64,000 bases of DNA from Neobacillus cucumis (GCF_016107705.1 NZ_JAEHGC010000004.1:124001-188000); one strand, 5' to 3'; shown: positions 35,423-44,026, counted from the stretch's first letter. A program made the numbers and translations. Notes: generated from the sequence alone by a model not told the origin.

Positions 35423-35725
35423 TTATTTGAATGCGCTGGCGTTGTTGTTGATGGCTGTTTCTGTGCTGTCGTATGAGTTTACGGTTTGGTCTAAGAATTT
35501 TGAGTAGCTTTCTACGATTTCGCGGAAGTTATCGAATTTGGGCAGTAGTGCGTTGAAGTTGTTCCTGATGGTGTTGGACGCATCACTGTTCCACGTATTG
35601 CCTAGGGCGTTCATTTCTTTTTTGATTTCATCCAGTCTCGCTGTTAAGTTGTGGTTTAACGTGCGGATTTGGCTGGCGGTACTGGTGACCTCATTAAGAC
35701 CAATTTTAATTCCTTCAATTGTCAT
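35423..35725 (-). CDS. WXG100-type secreted protein (second copy, WNS variant)
   Basis: 100 residues from ATG 35725 (MTIEGIKIGLNEVTSTASQI) behind GAGAGGTGG; a GTG 9 bp upstream is within the ribosome site. Length and helical-hairpin pattern fit WXG100, but the turn reads NTWNSDAS instead of WxG. The C-terminal YDSTETAINNNA resembles the YxxxD/E export signal region. It follows the canonical WXG100 gene by 24 bp and may form a heterodimer with it. Confidence 0.82.
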   Translation of the reverse strand: MTIEGIKIGLNEVTSTASQIRTLNHNLTARLDEIKKEMNALGNTWNSDASNTIRNNFNALLPKFDNFREIVESYSKFLDQTVNSYDSTETAINNNASAFK

Positions 35726-35758
35726 GGGTTCCACCTCTCTTTCCTAGTAATCTATTTA

Positions 35759-36061
35759 TTAGTTTGTCAGACGTTTCGCTCCAGAAATAATATCTTGCTG
35801 GGTGTTTCTATAAGTTTTTGCGCTAACTTTTAGGAAGTCGGAGTATTGTCTCATGAGCTGGGTCATTTTTTGGAAATCATCCGTAAATCCTTTGATCTGA
35901 GTCGTATATGCAACATTATCCTGCCCTTGCCAAGCGGCCTGCATTCCGTCTACTTCTTGAAAAAGTGCTTTATAAAGTCTTTCGTATTCAGCTGATTGCT
36001 GGTCAATCTTATTTGCTGCATCTTCCAGCTTAGCCGGATCTACCATAATCGATCTTGCCAT
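35759..36061 (-). CDS. WXG100 (EsxA-like) type VII secretion substrate
   Basis: 100 residues starting MARSIMVDPAKLEDAANKID behind AAAGGAGGTGA, the strongest ribosome site of the locus, as expected for an abundant secreted protein. The hairpin turn has AAWQGQDNVAY (W-Q-G), and the C-terminal YRNTQQDIISGA carries a YxxxD-like motif. WXG100 proteins are exported as dimers by the EssC motor and are needed for machine activity. The gene follows an intra-operon 21-bp array. Confidence 0.92.
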   Translation of the reverse strand: MARSIMVDPAKLEDAANKIDQQSAEYERLYKALFQEVDGMQAAWQGQDNVAYTTQIKGFTDDFQKMTQLMRQYSDFLKVSAKTYRNTQQDIISGAKRLTN

Positions 36062-36118
36062 GTTTGTTCACCTCCTTTAAAGTGCCGGTTATTGGCTATA
36101 CGATAGTTATAGGCTCGC

Positions 36119-36196
36119 ATCCGCCAGTAAAGTTACTCGTTCCGCCAGTTACGTCACACCTTCCGCTAGTTACGTAACGCCTTTCGCCAGTTAGAC
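36119..36196. repeat. 21-bp array, TCCGCCAGTTACGT class, inside T7SS operon
   Basis: Four units (ATCCGCCAGTAAAG, TTCCGCCAGTTACG, TTCCGCTAGTTACG, TTTCGCCAGTTAGA) at exactly 21 bp lie between esaB and the WXG100 gene. Confidence 0.8.
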
Positions 36197-36229
36197 ACCG
36201 CCAAACATCATTAACGCTTCCAACCTACA

Positions 36230-36481
36230 TCACAGCAGCATCAACTTCGCGCCATTCTTCAAGCCAAGCTCCTCAACCGTCCTGCCTAAGTCCAAAACAT
36301 TCCCCGTTTTCCGGTCACAAAGAATCGTTTGTTCAGATGCCTTATAATAGCCCTGAGATAACTCCGAAACCGCATTCGATAACAGCATCAAAACCTCATA
36401 CAGCTTACTTTTTACCGGGATAAACACATCAAAGGAGCGTGAGGCGGCGGGGTTATAAACCTCGACTAAAATCTTATGCAT
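36230..36481 (-). CDS. esaB: EsaB/YukD-like ubiquitin-fold protein
   Basis: 83 residues starting MHKILVEVYNPAASRSFDVF. The beta-grasp pattern (ILVEVYNP, SFDVFIP, KLYEVLMLLSNAV, VLDLGRTVEELGLKNGAKLM) and size match EsaB/YukD, the small cytosolic regulator/component of Firmicute type VII secretion. Its ATG overlaps the essC stop by 8 nt (ATGCATAA), so the two are translationally coupled. Confidence 0.88.
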   Translation of the reverse strand: MHKILVEVYNPAASRSFDVFIPVKSKLYEVLMLLSNAVSELSQGYYKASEQTILCDRKTGNVLDLGRTVEELGLKNGAKLMLL

Positions 36482-39400
36482 ATTGCACCGCCCCCTCTTC
36501 GCGAACCGCCGCGGCCGTCACGAGTTTTACCTGCTTCACTTTGCCCTTCTGGATCACATAGCCAAAGCCCTCCGGCAGCTCCCCATACAGGTCGTTCGTG
36601 ATTTTGCCAATCTTAAAGACATATTGCTCGGCAATCCCATTGCCGACCCAAATCGCTTGATTCAGCGACACCTGTTTTTGGAACCACGCGTCATACATCA
36701 TCGGGCTGATTTTATCCGCCGCATCAGCGATGATCATCGTCACGTTCAGGCCATTGCCTTTTTCTAAAAAGACCTTCAACTTATCCTTGCCATCCTCCGA
36801 CAGCTCTGCCACTAACTCGCTTAACGAATTCACCAAACAAGTAATTTTCTCAAATACTGGAGGTTCCAGACCCTCTGAAATGGCATCCTTCGTTGTGTTA
36901 TTGCGATACACCAGCGTATTAAACAAATGAACAACCATCTCTTCTAGTCGTTCCGGCTCAACCACATATTGGTACCCGCTATTAAGGTCGGCCGCAAAGC
37001 CTGCCCCAGCATCGAGAACCATGACCTCACCGGCCGCATCGCGCGACACAACCTCCGCAAGACCTTGCATAAATCCGGAGCAATCATCCACATTCGACGC
37101 CGATACAAAATTCACAAACGAGGCATCAAAATCATATCCGGCAACTGCTAGAGACCCTTTTTCCACACCAATTGGCACACCCGATACGCCATGCAAATCA
37201 ACTAAGTAGTGAACATCCACCTTCTCCGGAAGTAGCGGCACCCGATACGCCCGAGCGCCTTGCCACTGATAACTCCGGCAATACTCCGTCACAAAGCGAT
37301 ACATATCGGTCGAAGCGCGCCCAATTTGTGCCACCTGAAATTCATAAACAGCATCACTTTTAAAAATCCCCCGGCCTTTAAACTTCGAAGGATACACCCC
37401 GTCAACATGACCCAGTACCCCGGAATATTCGGAAGTATCATTCAGCTGCAGCACATACAATTGCTTAAAGTTCTGCAACAGGCGGTACCTTAAAGCCCCT
37501 GTATTCAAGGCCGTTACCACAAAATAAACTCCATATTTCAGACCCTCACGCGTCAAATAGGAAATATTCTCCTCATATTGCTCATACGTTTCAGCGAACG
37601 CCGCATAATTATGGATGGCTACCACGATTGCAGGAACGGTCTCTGACGACATTTTATTAAAGGCCTTGAAATCGCCCCCGTACTCGGCAAATCTTTTCTT
37701 CCTAGCAGTAATCTCACCGCCAAGCATCTTAAAGAGGTTATCAATCTTCTCCGCTTCATGCGACAGCAAGACATCGCCGACATGCGGCGCCTCGCGGTAC
37801 CAGCTCAAGGTCTCGGAACCAAAATCGAGGAGATAGAGATTGACCTCGTCCGGCGTGTGCTCCTCCATCAACGAGTAAATGAGAGTCGTCAACAGCGTCG
37901 TTTTCCCGCTGCCGGCCACCCCGTAGACGACCGTATTGCCTTCAAATGGCATTCTAAGCACACTCTGCCGTTGATTCGCCGGATCATCGTATTCGCCAAT
38001 CACCGGATTCAACTCGATACCGGTACCCGATACAAAGCCGTACTTCGCCTTCAATTCATCCACATAAATATCAGCCGGAATCGGCTCAAGCCAGAGCGGC
38101 TTCACCTGAATCCGTTCCTGCTCCGCAAGCGCCTCAAGATAGTTCACCACTTCATCTATTTGCTTAGAAGGGTTCTTCACACGACGCTCCCTTTCAAGAC
38201 GGGCCTTCTTCACAACACGGCCCAAATGGTCGATGACCTCAATCCCGTCCTCTACACGCCTTTCCACCTTATCAGCAGGATAATACGGCGCCCCGGCCCA
38301 TGCCGACTGCCCAAGTTCAAACAGCTCATTGTAGCCGACCTGCAGATAGAAACGGCCGGTTTGCGCTAATTCCGCGGCATCCGGGCGCTTGATGACCTCC
38401 ATACTGTCGGCCTTCTCCTGCACCTTCAAGCTGATCCGGAACTTACTGTTACTCCAAATCTGATCATCAACAACCCCTGAAGGCTTCTGTGTCGCTAAAA
38501 TCAAGTGCACACCCAAGCTTCGGCCAATCCGCGCCGCACTGACCAGCTGCTCCATGAATTCCGGCTGCTGCGTCTTTAACTCAGCAAACTCGTCGGAAAT
38601 CATCAATAAATGCTGCAAAGGCTCCGTGACAACGCCCTCGCGGTACAACTTTTGGTATTTATAAATATCAATATTGCTTTCATTCAAACGCCGGCTCGTT
38701 TCGCTAAAAATGGCCTGGCGCCGCTTCAATTCACTTTGAATCGAAATTAGCGACCGCTTCACCGCAGCACCGTCCAGGTTGGTAATCGTCCCAGCAAGAT
38801 GCGGCAGGTTCAAGAAGGCATTCGCCATCCCGCCGCCCTTATAATCAATCAAAATAAACGCCACTTCGTCCGGATGGTAATTGACCGCGAGCGATAAAAT
38901 CAGCGTCATAATGAATTCACTTTTTCCCGATCCGGTCATTCCGGCAATCAGCCCGTGCGGCCCGTGATATTTTTCATGAAGGTCGATCGTAAAGCGTTCA
39001 CCGCGCGTGTTGACCCCAATCGGAGTCCTCATCGTGAGAGTTGGATTATTTTCACTCCACCGCGTCAACGCATTCAAATGTTCAATTTTTCCGACCCCAA
39101 ACATTTCTAAAAACGTCATCATCTCTGGCAAGGTGTAAGCCTCCACCGAAGAAGCAAGCTGGATATTGGCCAACTTGACCCCAATCTCATCGGCATCCCC
39201 CCGGAAATAAATATCGGGCTCAAACGCCTGATATTTACCGGAAAGATCATCCTTGTCATAGATTTTTCCGGTCATACCATCCAGTTCAACCACATTCGTG
39301 CATTCCTTCGGCAGCTTCTCAAGCTCATCGTAGAGTGTGATCAAGCTGAAACCAAGGTCCTTTTTCGCTTTTAAAAGCTGATTGACCATTTCCGCTTTTC

Positions 39401-41051
39401 CCGCTAGCTCCTTGTTCATCGAAAACACAATATAATGCGGCGATGCGGGCTCCCACTCATGCTCTTCCCGAAGCGCAATTTCCTTCTCAAAATAAGCAGA
39501 AAGTTCCTTCATTTCATTGGCATCCGTCGCCATAAAGCGGATTGCCTTGTCATCGTCCCACAAATGTGGCAGCCATTTCACAAACTCCCACGGCTCCGAT
39601 GGATCGTAAATAAACACAAGTTTAAGCTCATCATAGCTATGTAACGCCGTTAATTGAAAAATAATCCCCTTGACGAATTCAATGACATTTTCCCTTCGTC
39701 CAATGATTCCGCTGACCCTCTCTTCAATCAGCGACAAGGTGACAGGCACCTGAGGAAGGATTTTGGGGGCATCGACCAACTGGTATAACGCATCTTGGAG
39801 ATTATCATCCTCTAAGGTAAATTTCTTTTCAGGATATTTTATCTCTGCCACCATCGGGATATCGCCAAGCCCTACACGGACGCGTAGGAAATCATTTTGA
39901 CCGATGGCCCGCTCCCACAAATTGCGTTCGCGGCGGTCAATCCGCTGCAGGCAGTTCTCAAGGGTCACATGGTTTTCGTGGAGAATCTCGCATTGATGTG
40001 AGCATTCTGCCGCAATCGCTGTTTTCATGTCTTCTATGTATTGTAAATATTTTTCCTGACGGATTTTCTCCTGAGCGATCCGCCGTTTCTTTTCATACTG
40101 TTTCGTTAAAATCGGCCAAAGAATCATCCCGATCAGCATACTGATCGACATCACCAAAGTCGGCATCGCGTACATCATATCGCCGTTTGTCCGCCTTACA
40201 TTGAGCACAGCGAACACCCCTGTTGCAAGCGAGGCCATCCCCATCGTAATCGAAGGGCCAAGCATTAACATGAGCGGCGTCTCATCCGGTGCCTGCGGTT
40301 GCGGCGGCGGGTCAATTTTGATCGTTTTCCGCTCAATTTCCCGCTTAAAACGCGGCGAGCGATAGAACAAATCTTCATTCTCTTCTTCTACTAAAAAATC
40401 ATCGAGCCCGTCGTCTTCTTCGACGATCGGCTGGCTCACCGCAAACGGCTGAAAACTGCTCCTGTCTAAAAAGACAAGCTGATGCGGATTATTTAATGAA
40501 AGCATACGTCCATTAAAAATAATCCGTAACCCCATGATCGAAATAACATCGCCAATCGCGAGGACTTTTTCGCTAATTCTTTCGCCGTTCACATACGTAC
40601 CGTTTGAACTGTTGAAGTCACGCAGCTTTGCTTGTCCGTCGCTGCTGTATTCTATCAACGCGTGTGTGCTGGAAACGAGTTGATTCGTAAAACAAATATG
40701 ATTATCCTTGGCACGGCCAATCTTCACCACGTCACGGGTCACAATATGTCTCGTAAACTCGTTGCGGTCCTCGCTGAATGGCTCCGCATAAAGCAGTGCC
40801 GAGGAATCGCCGTCCCGTTCTATAGTATAGGTCAGGAATGGCTCAAGCAGCGCTTTCGGATCGGAATCTTTCAGATGGGCATATTTATTCGATTTTACAT
40901 ACCATTTACCCGCTTCCGCTTCGACCTCCATTAAATCTTTCGGATTACCCGCGTTGTCTTCAGTTGTCAGGATATATCTTCCGGTAATTTTTTCGGGAAG
41001 TACGAGTGCGAAAGCCTTGCCCCGATCAAAAAGCGTTAAAATCAAAACCAT
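36474..41051 (-). CDS. essC: Type VII secretion ATPase EssC (FtsK/SpoIIIE family)
   Basis: 1525 residues, close to the usual EssC length, from ATG 41051 behind AAGGAGAG (TTG 41045 is an alternative). The N-terminal FHA region includes VVKIGRAKDNHICFTNQLVS and DFNSSNGTYVNG (about 105-180). Two membrane helices lie at about 270-325. The first ATPase has Walker A GMTGSGKSEF (about 700) and LLMISDEFAEL; the second has GVAGSGKTTLL (about 1040) and LYLLDFGSE. The third C-terminal domain lacks a normal P-loop, as usual. It is the motor that recruits WXG/LXG substrates. The codons for QVPVTL read as GGTGCCTGTCACC, identical to the dispersed palindrome of this genome. Confidence 0.95.
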   Translation of the reverse strand: MVLILTLFDRGKAFALVLPEKITGRYILTTEDNAGNPKDLMEVEAEAGKWYVKSNKYAHLKDSDPKALLEPFLTYTIERDGDSSALLYAEPFSEDRNEFTRHIVTRDVVKIGRAKDNHICFTNQLVSSTHALIEYSSDGQAKLRDFNSSNGTYVNGERISEKVLAIGDVISIMGLRIIFNGRMLSLNNPHQLVFLDRSSFQPFAVSQPIVEEDDGLDDFLVEEENEDLFYRSPRFKREIERKTIKIDPPPQPQAPDETPLMLMLGPSITMGMASLATGVFAVLNVRRTNGDMMYAMPTLVMSISMLIGMILWPILTKQYEKKRRIAQEKIRQEKYLQYIEDMKTAIAAECSHQCEILHENHVTLENCLQRIDRRERNLWERAIGQNDFLRVRVGLGDIPMVAEIKYPEKKFTLEDDNLQDALYQLVDAPKILPQVPVTLSLIEERVSGIIGRRENVIEFVKGIIFQLTALHSYDELKLVFIYDPSEPWEFVKWLPHLWDDDKAIRFMATDANEMKELSAYFEKEIALREEHEWEPASPHYIVFSMNKELAGKAEMVNQLLKAKKDLGFSLITLYDELEKLPKECTNVVELDGMTGKIYDKDDLSGKYQAFEPDIYFRGDADEIGVKLANIQLASSVEAYTLPEMMTFLEMFGVGKIEHLNALTRWSENNPTLTMRTPIGVNTRGERFTIDLHEKYHGPHGLIAGMTGSGKSEFIMTLILSLAVNYHPDEVAFILIDYKGGGMANAFLNLPHLAGTITNLDGAAVKRSLISIQSELKRRQAIFSETSRRLNESNIDIYKYQKLYREGVVTEPLQHLLMISDEFAELKTQQPEFMEQLVSAARIGRSLGVHLILATQKPSGVVDDQIWSNSKFRISLKVQEKADSMEVIKRPDAAELAQTGRFYLQVGYNELFELGQSAWAGAPYYPADKVERRVEDGIEVIDHLGRVVKKARLERERRVKNPSKQIDEVVNYLEALAEQERIQVKPLWLEPIPADIYVDELKAKYGFVSGTGIELNPVIGEYDDPANQRQSVLRMPFEGNTVVYGVAGSGKTTLLTTLIYSLMEEHTPDEVNLYLLDFGSETLSWYREAPHVGDVLLSHEAEKIDNLFKMLGGEITARKKRFAEYGGDFKAFNKMSSETVPAIVVAIHNYAAFAETYEQYEENISYLTREGLKYGVYFVVTALNTGALRYRLLQNFKQLYVLQLNDTSEYSGVLGHVDGVYPSKFKGRGIFKSDAVYEFQVAQIGRASTDMYRFVTEYCRSYQWQGARAYRVPLLPEKVDVHYLVDLHGVSGVPIGVEKGSLAVAGYDFDASFVNFVSASNVDDCSGFMQGLAEVVSRDAAGEVMVLDAGAGFAADLNSGYQYVVEPERLEEMVVHLFNTLVYRNNTTKDAISEGLEPPVFEKITCLVNSLSELVAELSEDGKDKLKVFLEKGNGLNVTMIIADAADKISPMMYDAWFQKQVSLNQAIWVGNGIAEQYVFKIGKITNDLYGELPEGFGYVIQKGKVKQVKLVTAAAVREEGAVQYA

Positions 41052-41150
41052 TCTCTCCTTATAGTGACAGCACCAAAATTATACTAATCTGTCATTATCT
41101 AAATAAACGAACGCTTCCAGGTATTTTTCAACATGAATCGACTTATCCTT

Positions 41151-41951
41151 TTATTCCACATTCGCTGCGGCCATCCCTACGCCATCTAACAAATCGCACC
41201 ACTCTTCATGGGTGCTTAACTGAATTTGTACCGGTTTAACGGCATGATCACTGTATTCAATCAGCCAGATTCCTTGTTTCGAAGGAAGAAAGAATACAAT
41301 ATTTTCAAGGTAAGGGTCAGCTTCAAGGCCTTCCAGCTGGAAAAAGGAAATATTAAACAACGACCAGCCTTCTGCTTGCAAATCACTCACAAACTGTTCA
41401 AAACCTTCCTCTTCATCCGCTGTAAAGCGGCACATCTTTCGCACCTTCTTTTCCTTACCAGGCTTGCTTAATAAATCAAACGCCTTGTCGGTCAGATTGA
41501 ACTCAAGCTTTTTTTCGAGCGGCGCCTCGGAAAAAGAATAATAATTCCGGACAATCGCGGGAATCTCCTCGCGGTGGATGTAGGCAAATTCATGGATGAT
41601 GTCCCGATCAATCACATGGGTCATCCACGTAGTCCCTTCAATATGGTGAAGCATCAAAATATTAGACTTCTTCTGATTCGAGCAGCGAATCATCCATTTC
41701 GATTCCACATAGTAGCGAATAAATTGTTGAACTTCCTCGCTTACCGGGCTCTCGCCTTTTGCATCCTTTTCCTCGTCCCAAAGCTGTTTCTGGATTAATT
41801 GGTGGACGGCCGCCTCCATGATCGCTTGCCATTCTTTTTCGCTTTTTTTCCCAAAGGAAGCTTCCGCAATCGTTTTGGCTACACTTGGATACCCGTTAAT
41901 GGTAACCAACAGGGCCAATTCCTCCGAGGTACAGGTCATCAAATAATCCAT
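41151..41951 (-). CDS. Hypothetical protein of the type VII locus (266 aa)
   Basis: A 266-residue soluble protein from ATG 41951 behind AAAGGAATG. It contains EELALLVTINGYPSVAKTIA, CRFTADEEEGFEQFVSDLQA and SKQGIWLIEYSDHAVKPVQI, giving an alpha/beta pattern with paired beta strands near the C-terminus. That pattern loosely recalls EspG-type chaperones of ESX substrates, but I see no decisive motif. Lying between the effector candidate and essC, it may be an effector chaperone or adaptor. This role is inferred from position only. Confidence 0.7.
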   Translation of the reverse strand: MDYLMTCTSEELALLVTINGYPSVAKTIAEASFGKKSEKEWQAIMEAAVHQLIQKQLWDEEKDAKGESPVSEEVQQFIRYYVESKWMIRCSNQKKSNILMLHHIEGTTWMTHVIDRDIIHEFAYIHREEIPAIVRNYYSFSEAPLEKKLEFNLTDKAFDLLSKPGKEKKVRKMCRFTADEEEGFEQFVSDLQAEGWSLFNISFFQLEGLEADPYLENIVFFLPSKQGIWLIEYSDHAVKPVQIQLSTHEEWCDLLDGVGMAAANVE

Positions 41952-41992
41952 CGTTTCACATTCCTTTAATTTTTATCGAAACAAAATCGTTC

Positions 41993-42328
41993 TTATAAAA
42001 AAATCATTTCCAATATATTTTTAATTACATAGTAGATAATCACACATACCACACACAAAATACTGATTGAAATGAGTAGTAGGATCTTTCTGACGATCCA
42101 AGAAAACTTCATAAATTTTTTATTGAGGTACGGTCCGACTCCTAGGACGGCAACCATACAAAAGGTAATCACTCGTTGAAATAGATTTTGCGGGTTATCA
42201 TAAACCCATGCTTCATACGGATTCAGGATCACCCTGCCCATGACCAATACCAATGCACTAAATGACATTTGGACACAAAAATAATAGGCTACGAGATCTA
42301 AAATTACTCTTACTGTTTCAGGTGTCAT
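41993..42328 (-). CDS. Three-TM membrane protein, putative immunity protein
   Basis: 111 residues from ATG 42328 behind AAGGTTAGGG. Three membrane helices are predicted (VRVILDLVAYYFCVQMSFSA; VITFCMVAVLGVGPYL; ILLLISISILCVVCVIIYYV). It lies 31 bp after the glycine-zipper effector candidate. Multi-pass membrane proteins next to membrane-active type VII toxins commonly serve as immunity proteins, so this is the best guess. Family not recognised. Confidence 0.65.
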   Translation of the reverse strand: MTPETVRVILDLVAYYFCVQMSFSALVLVMGRVILNPYEAWVYDNPQNLFQRVITFCMVAVLGVGPYLNKKFMKFSWIVRKILLLISISILCVVCVIIYYVIKNILEMIFL

Positions 42329-42359
42329 ATTCCAACCCTAACCTTTATTTGATATGTAC

Positions 42360-43523
42360 TTAGTTAAACCAGCTCTTGACTGATTTGAATCCACTGTTTA
42401 TCTTACTGCCAAGGTATTTAGCCCCAGATTCTGCGGCTCCGCCAAGCTTCTCGCCGACATCCTTAATTTGGTTTTCAAATACAATACTTCCGACACCGCC
42501 GACCAAACCGCCCACGGCACCACCGACGATGATTCCTACTGGGCCGCCGATTGCCCCAATCGTTGCACCTAGCTCAGCGCCTCCAGCAATTGCACCAAAG
42601 TCGGCAATAATTCCGGCAGACGTTCTTCCTAATTTTTCGCCAGTGCTTTTCCCGATATTATCGTCACTCCACATTTCCGATAAATTCGCTCCAATTGAGA
42701 TTCCCCAGCCAACTACTGGAATCTTCCTCGCAGCACCTCGAAAGCCTTTCGCCTTCAAGACCTCTTCTGCTACTTCCTTGGTGCCAATGGTAATTCGATT
42801 TTTGAAGGTGGAGGATAGAGTTCCTGCCTTTAACCTCGAATTTACGTTCTTTGGAAAACCCGCCACATGTTTCAACAATGCCGATGGGCTCGAATAAGAT
42901 GTTACAAATTTATGAAGTCTTTTTACGAGTGGATTAGAAGGATCTGATTTTGAAAAATCATAAATCATCCGGGCAATTTTTGAACTGTACCGTCCTTTGC
43001 TTGTCCAGGAGGGGTCCGCCTTCACGCTAAATTTATAATCCCCCTTTATTTTCTGGAGGAAGGATGGCTTGCCGCCGACATATTTGATCTTCAGCTTACG
43101 AGAAAGCACACCGGTTGTCGCAACAGAAAGAAGCTGCGTTGCAATCAAGGCAGCGTCACTTTTACTTAAATTGCTATTAAATGAATTTAAAAAATTAATA
43201 ATCGCCAGGAACGTTGGCTTCCCTTTCTTCGTGGAGATTGCATCAAACGATTTCTCCGTCAGTTCTCTTTCCACCCGCCAATACTGCTCTGCCGAATGGT
43301 CAATAAACTGCTCCAACGCCTTTACCTGTCTTTCGAGATTACTTATTTCTTTTACCGCCCCATCCATCCTTGCGAGAAGGTTGTTCTTTTCCGTGATTTT
43401 ATAATTGATGGAAAACATGAGCGTGGATAATCCGTCCTTTATATCCAACAATTTTGAGGAATCTGGTGCGAGGCTGGCACCGGTGCTTTTTACAAAATCA
43501 GGTTGAATTTTAATCCGCGACAC
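42360..43523 (-). CDS. Glycine-zipper type VII effector candidate
   Basis: 387 residues from GTG 43523 (MSRIKIQPDFVKSTGASLAP); GGGAGGTGGG precedes it and contains an upstream in-frame GTG. Residues 1-100 are helical with the spacing of a WXG/LXG-like hairpin (LARMDGAVKEISNLERQVKA, LEQFIDHSAEQYWRVERELT). The middle is basic. Residues about 310-365 form a long glycine zipper (SAGIIADFGAIAGGAELGAT, then IGAIGGPVGIIVGGAVGGLV), and the protein ends in an amphipathic KSVKSWFN. Membrane-depolarising LXG toxins with glycine zippers are known (TelE type), so a pore-forming antibacterial effector is proposed. The gene pair before and after fits helper and immunity genes. Confidence 0.7.
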   Translation of the reverse strand: MSRIKIQPDFVKSTGASLAPDSSKLLDIKDGLSTLMFSINYKITEKNNLLARMDGAVKEISNLERQVKALEQFIDHSAEQYWRVERELTEKSFDAISTKKGKPTFLAIINFLNSFNSNLSKSDAALIATQLLSVATTGVLSRKLKIKYVGGKPSFLQKIKGDYKFSVKADPSWTSKGRYSSKIARMIYDFSKSDPSNPLVKRLHKFVTSYSSPSALLKHVAGFPKNVNSRLKAGTLSSTFKNRITIGTKEVAEEVLKAKGFRGAARKIPVVGWGISIGANLSEMWSDDNIGKSTGEKLGRTSAGIIADFGAIAGGAELGATIGAIGGPVGIIVGGAVGGLVGGVGSIVFENQIKDVGEKLGGAAESGAKYLGSKINSGFKSVKSWFN

Positions 43524-43537
43524 GGTTCCCACCTCCC

Positions 43538-43873
43538 TTACTTTTTATCATGTGCTTTCTTCGCCTTTGCCTCCGCTTCAGCTTTTGCTTTCGCCTCTGC
43601 TTCTGCCTTCTCTTTCGCTTCTTCTTCCCGCTTAATCCCGTCTGCAGCGGAGCTGATATCCGAGCTAATCCCCTCCAATTTTGAAGCGAGTGCAGCCATT
43701 TCCCGGCTCATTTGCTCGATCGCCTGATTCACATACAACATTTCCTGAGCTTGCCAGCCATGATTTAAATTGCCTCTTGCCCTTACTAAATGCTGCTGCA
43801 CATCACGTAGCGTTGAGGCATAATGGCTTATTTTATTGGCCTGGGAATGGGCTGCATGAACATTAATTCCCAC
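43538..43873 (-). CDS. WXG-like small helper/substrate with charged alanine tail
   Basis: 111 residues from GTG 43873 behind AGGTGAT, first gene of the locus. The WXG100-like hairpin has NHGWQAQEMLYVNQAIEQMS (W-Q-A). The C-terminal 35 residues are an unusual Glu/Lys/Ala run (EEEAKEKAEAEAKAKAEAEA) likely to form a single charged helix. It overlaps the effector's ribosome-site region (15-bp gap), resembling the small helical partners encoded before LXG effectors. It may be the effector's targeting partner. Confidence 0.75.
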   Translation of the reverse strand: MGINVHAAHSQANKISHYASTLRDVQQHLVRARGNLNHGWQAQEMLYVNQAIEQMSREMAALASKLEGISSDISSAADGIKREEEAKEKAEAEAKAKAEAEAKAKKAHDKK

Positions 43874-43901
43874 TAAATCACCTACTTAACTGTTAAAAAC
43901 T

Positions 43902-43957
43902 TCCCTATTTTTTATTCATTATAAAGATTATCAATTTATTATTCTAGACAATAGGGA
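43902..43957 (-). promoter_or_regulatory. Predicted T7SS operon promoter flanked by inverted TCCCTATT/AATAGGGA
   Basis: On the minus strand a TATAAT (43918-43923) lies about 45 bp before the first gene. The perfect 8-bp arms TCCCTATT (43902-43909) and AATAGGGA (43950-43957) flank it, one just after the expected start and one just upstream of the -35 area. The -35 itself is weak. Confidence 0.4.
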
Positions 43958-44026
43958 AAAATTGGGTAATTCATCCCAGGAGGAAGGGGGTACAAATTCC
44001 CAGCTTTAGACAAACCCTTTAAACGC

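Noticed and set aside
36062..36118. Extra promoter directly upstream of the WXG100 gene (TATAAC-like).
   Set aside because: No acceptable -35 at 16-18 bp; cannot be told from the A+T-rich flank of the 21-bp array.
37758..38369. 203-codon plus-strand frame antisense to essC.
   Set aside because: Falls entirely within conserved EssC ATPase sequence and lacks a ribosome site.
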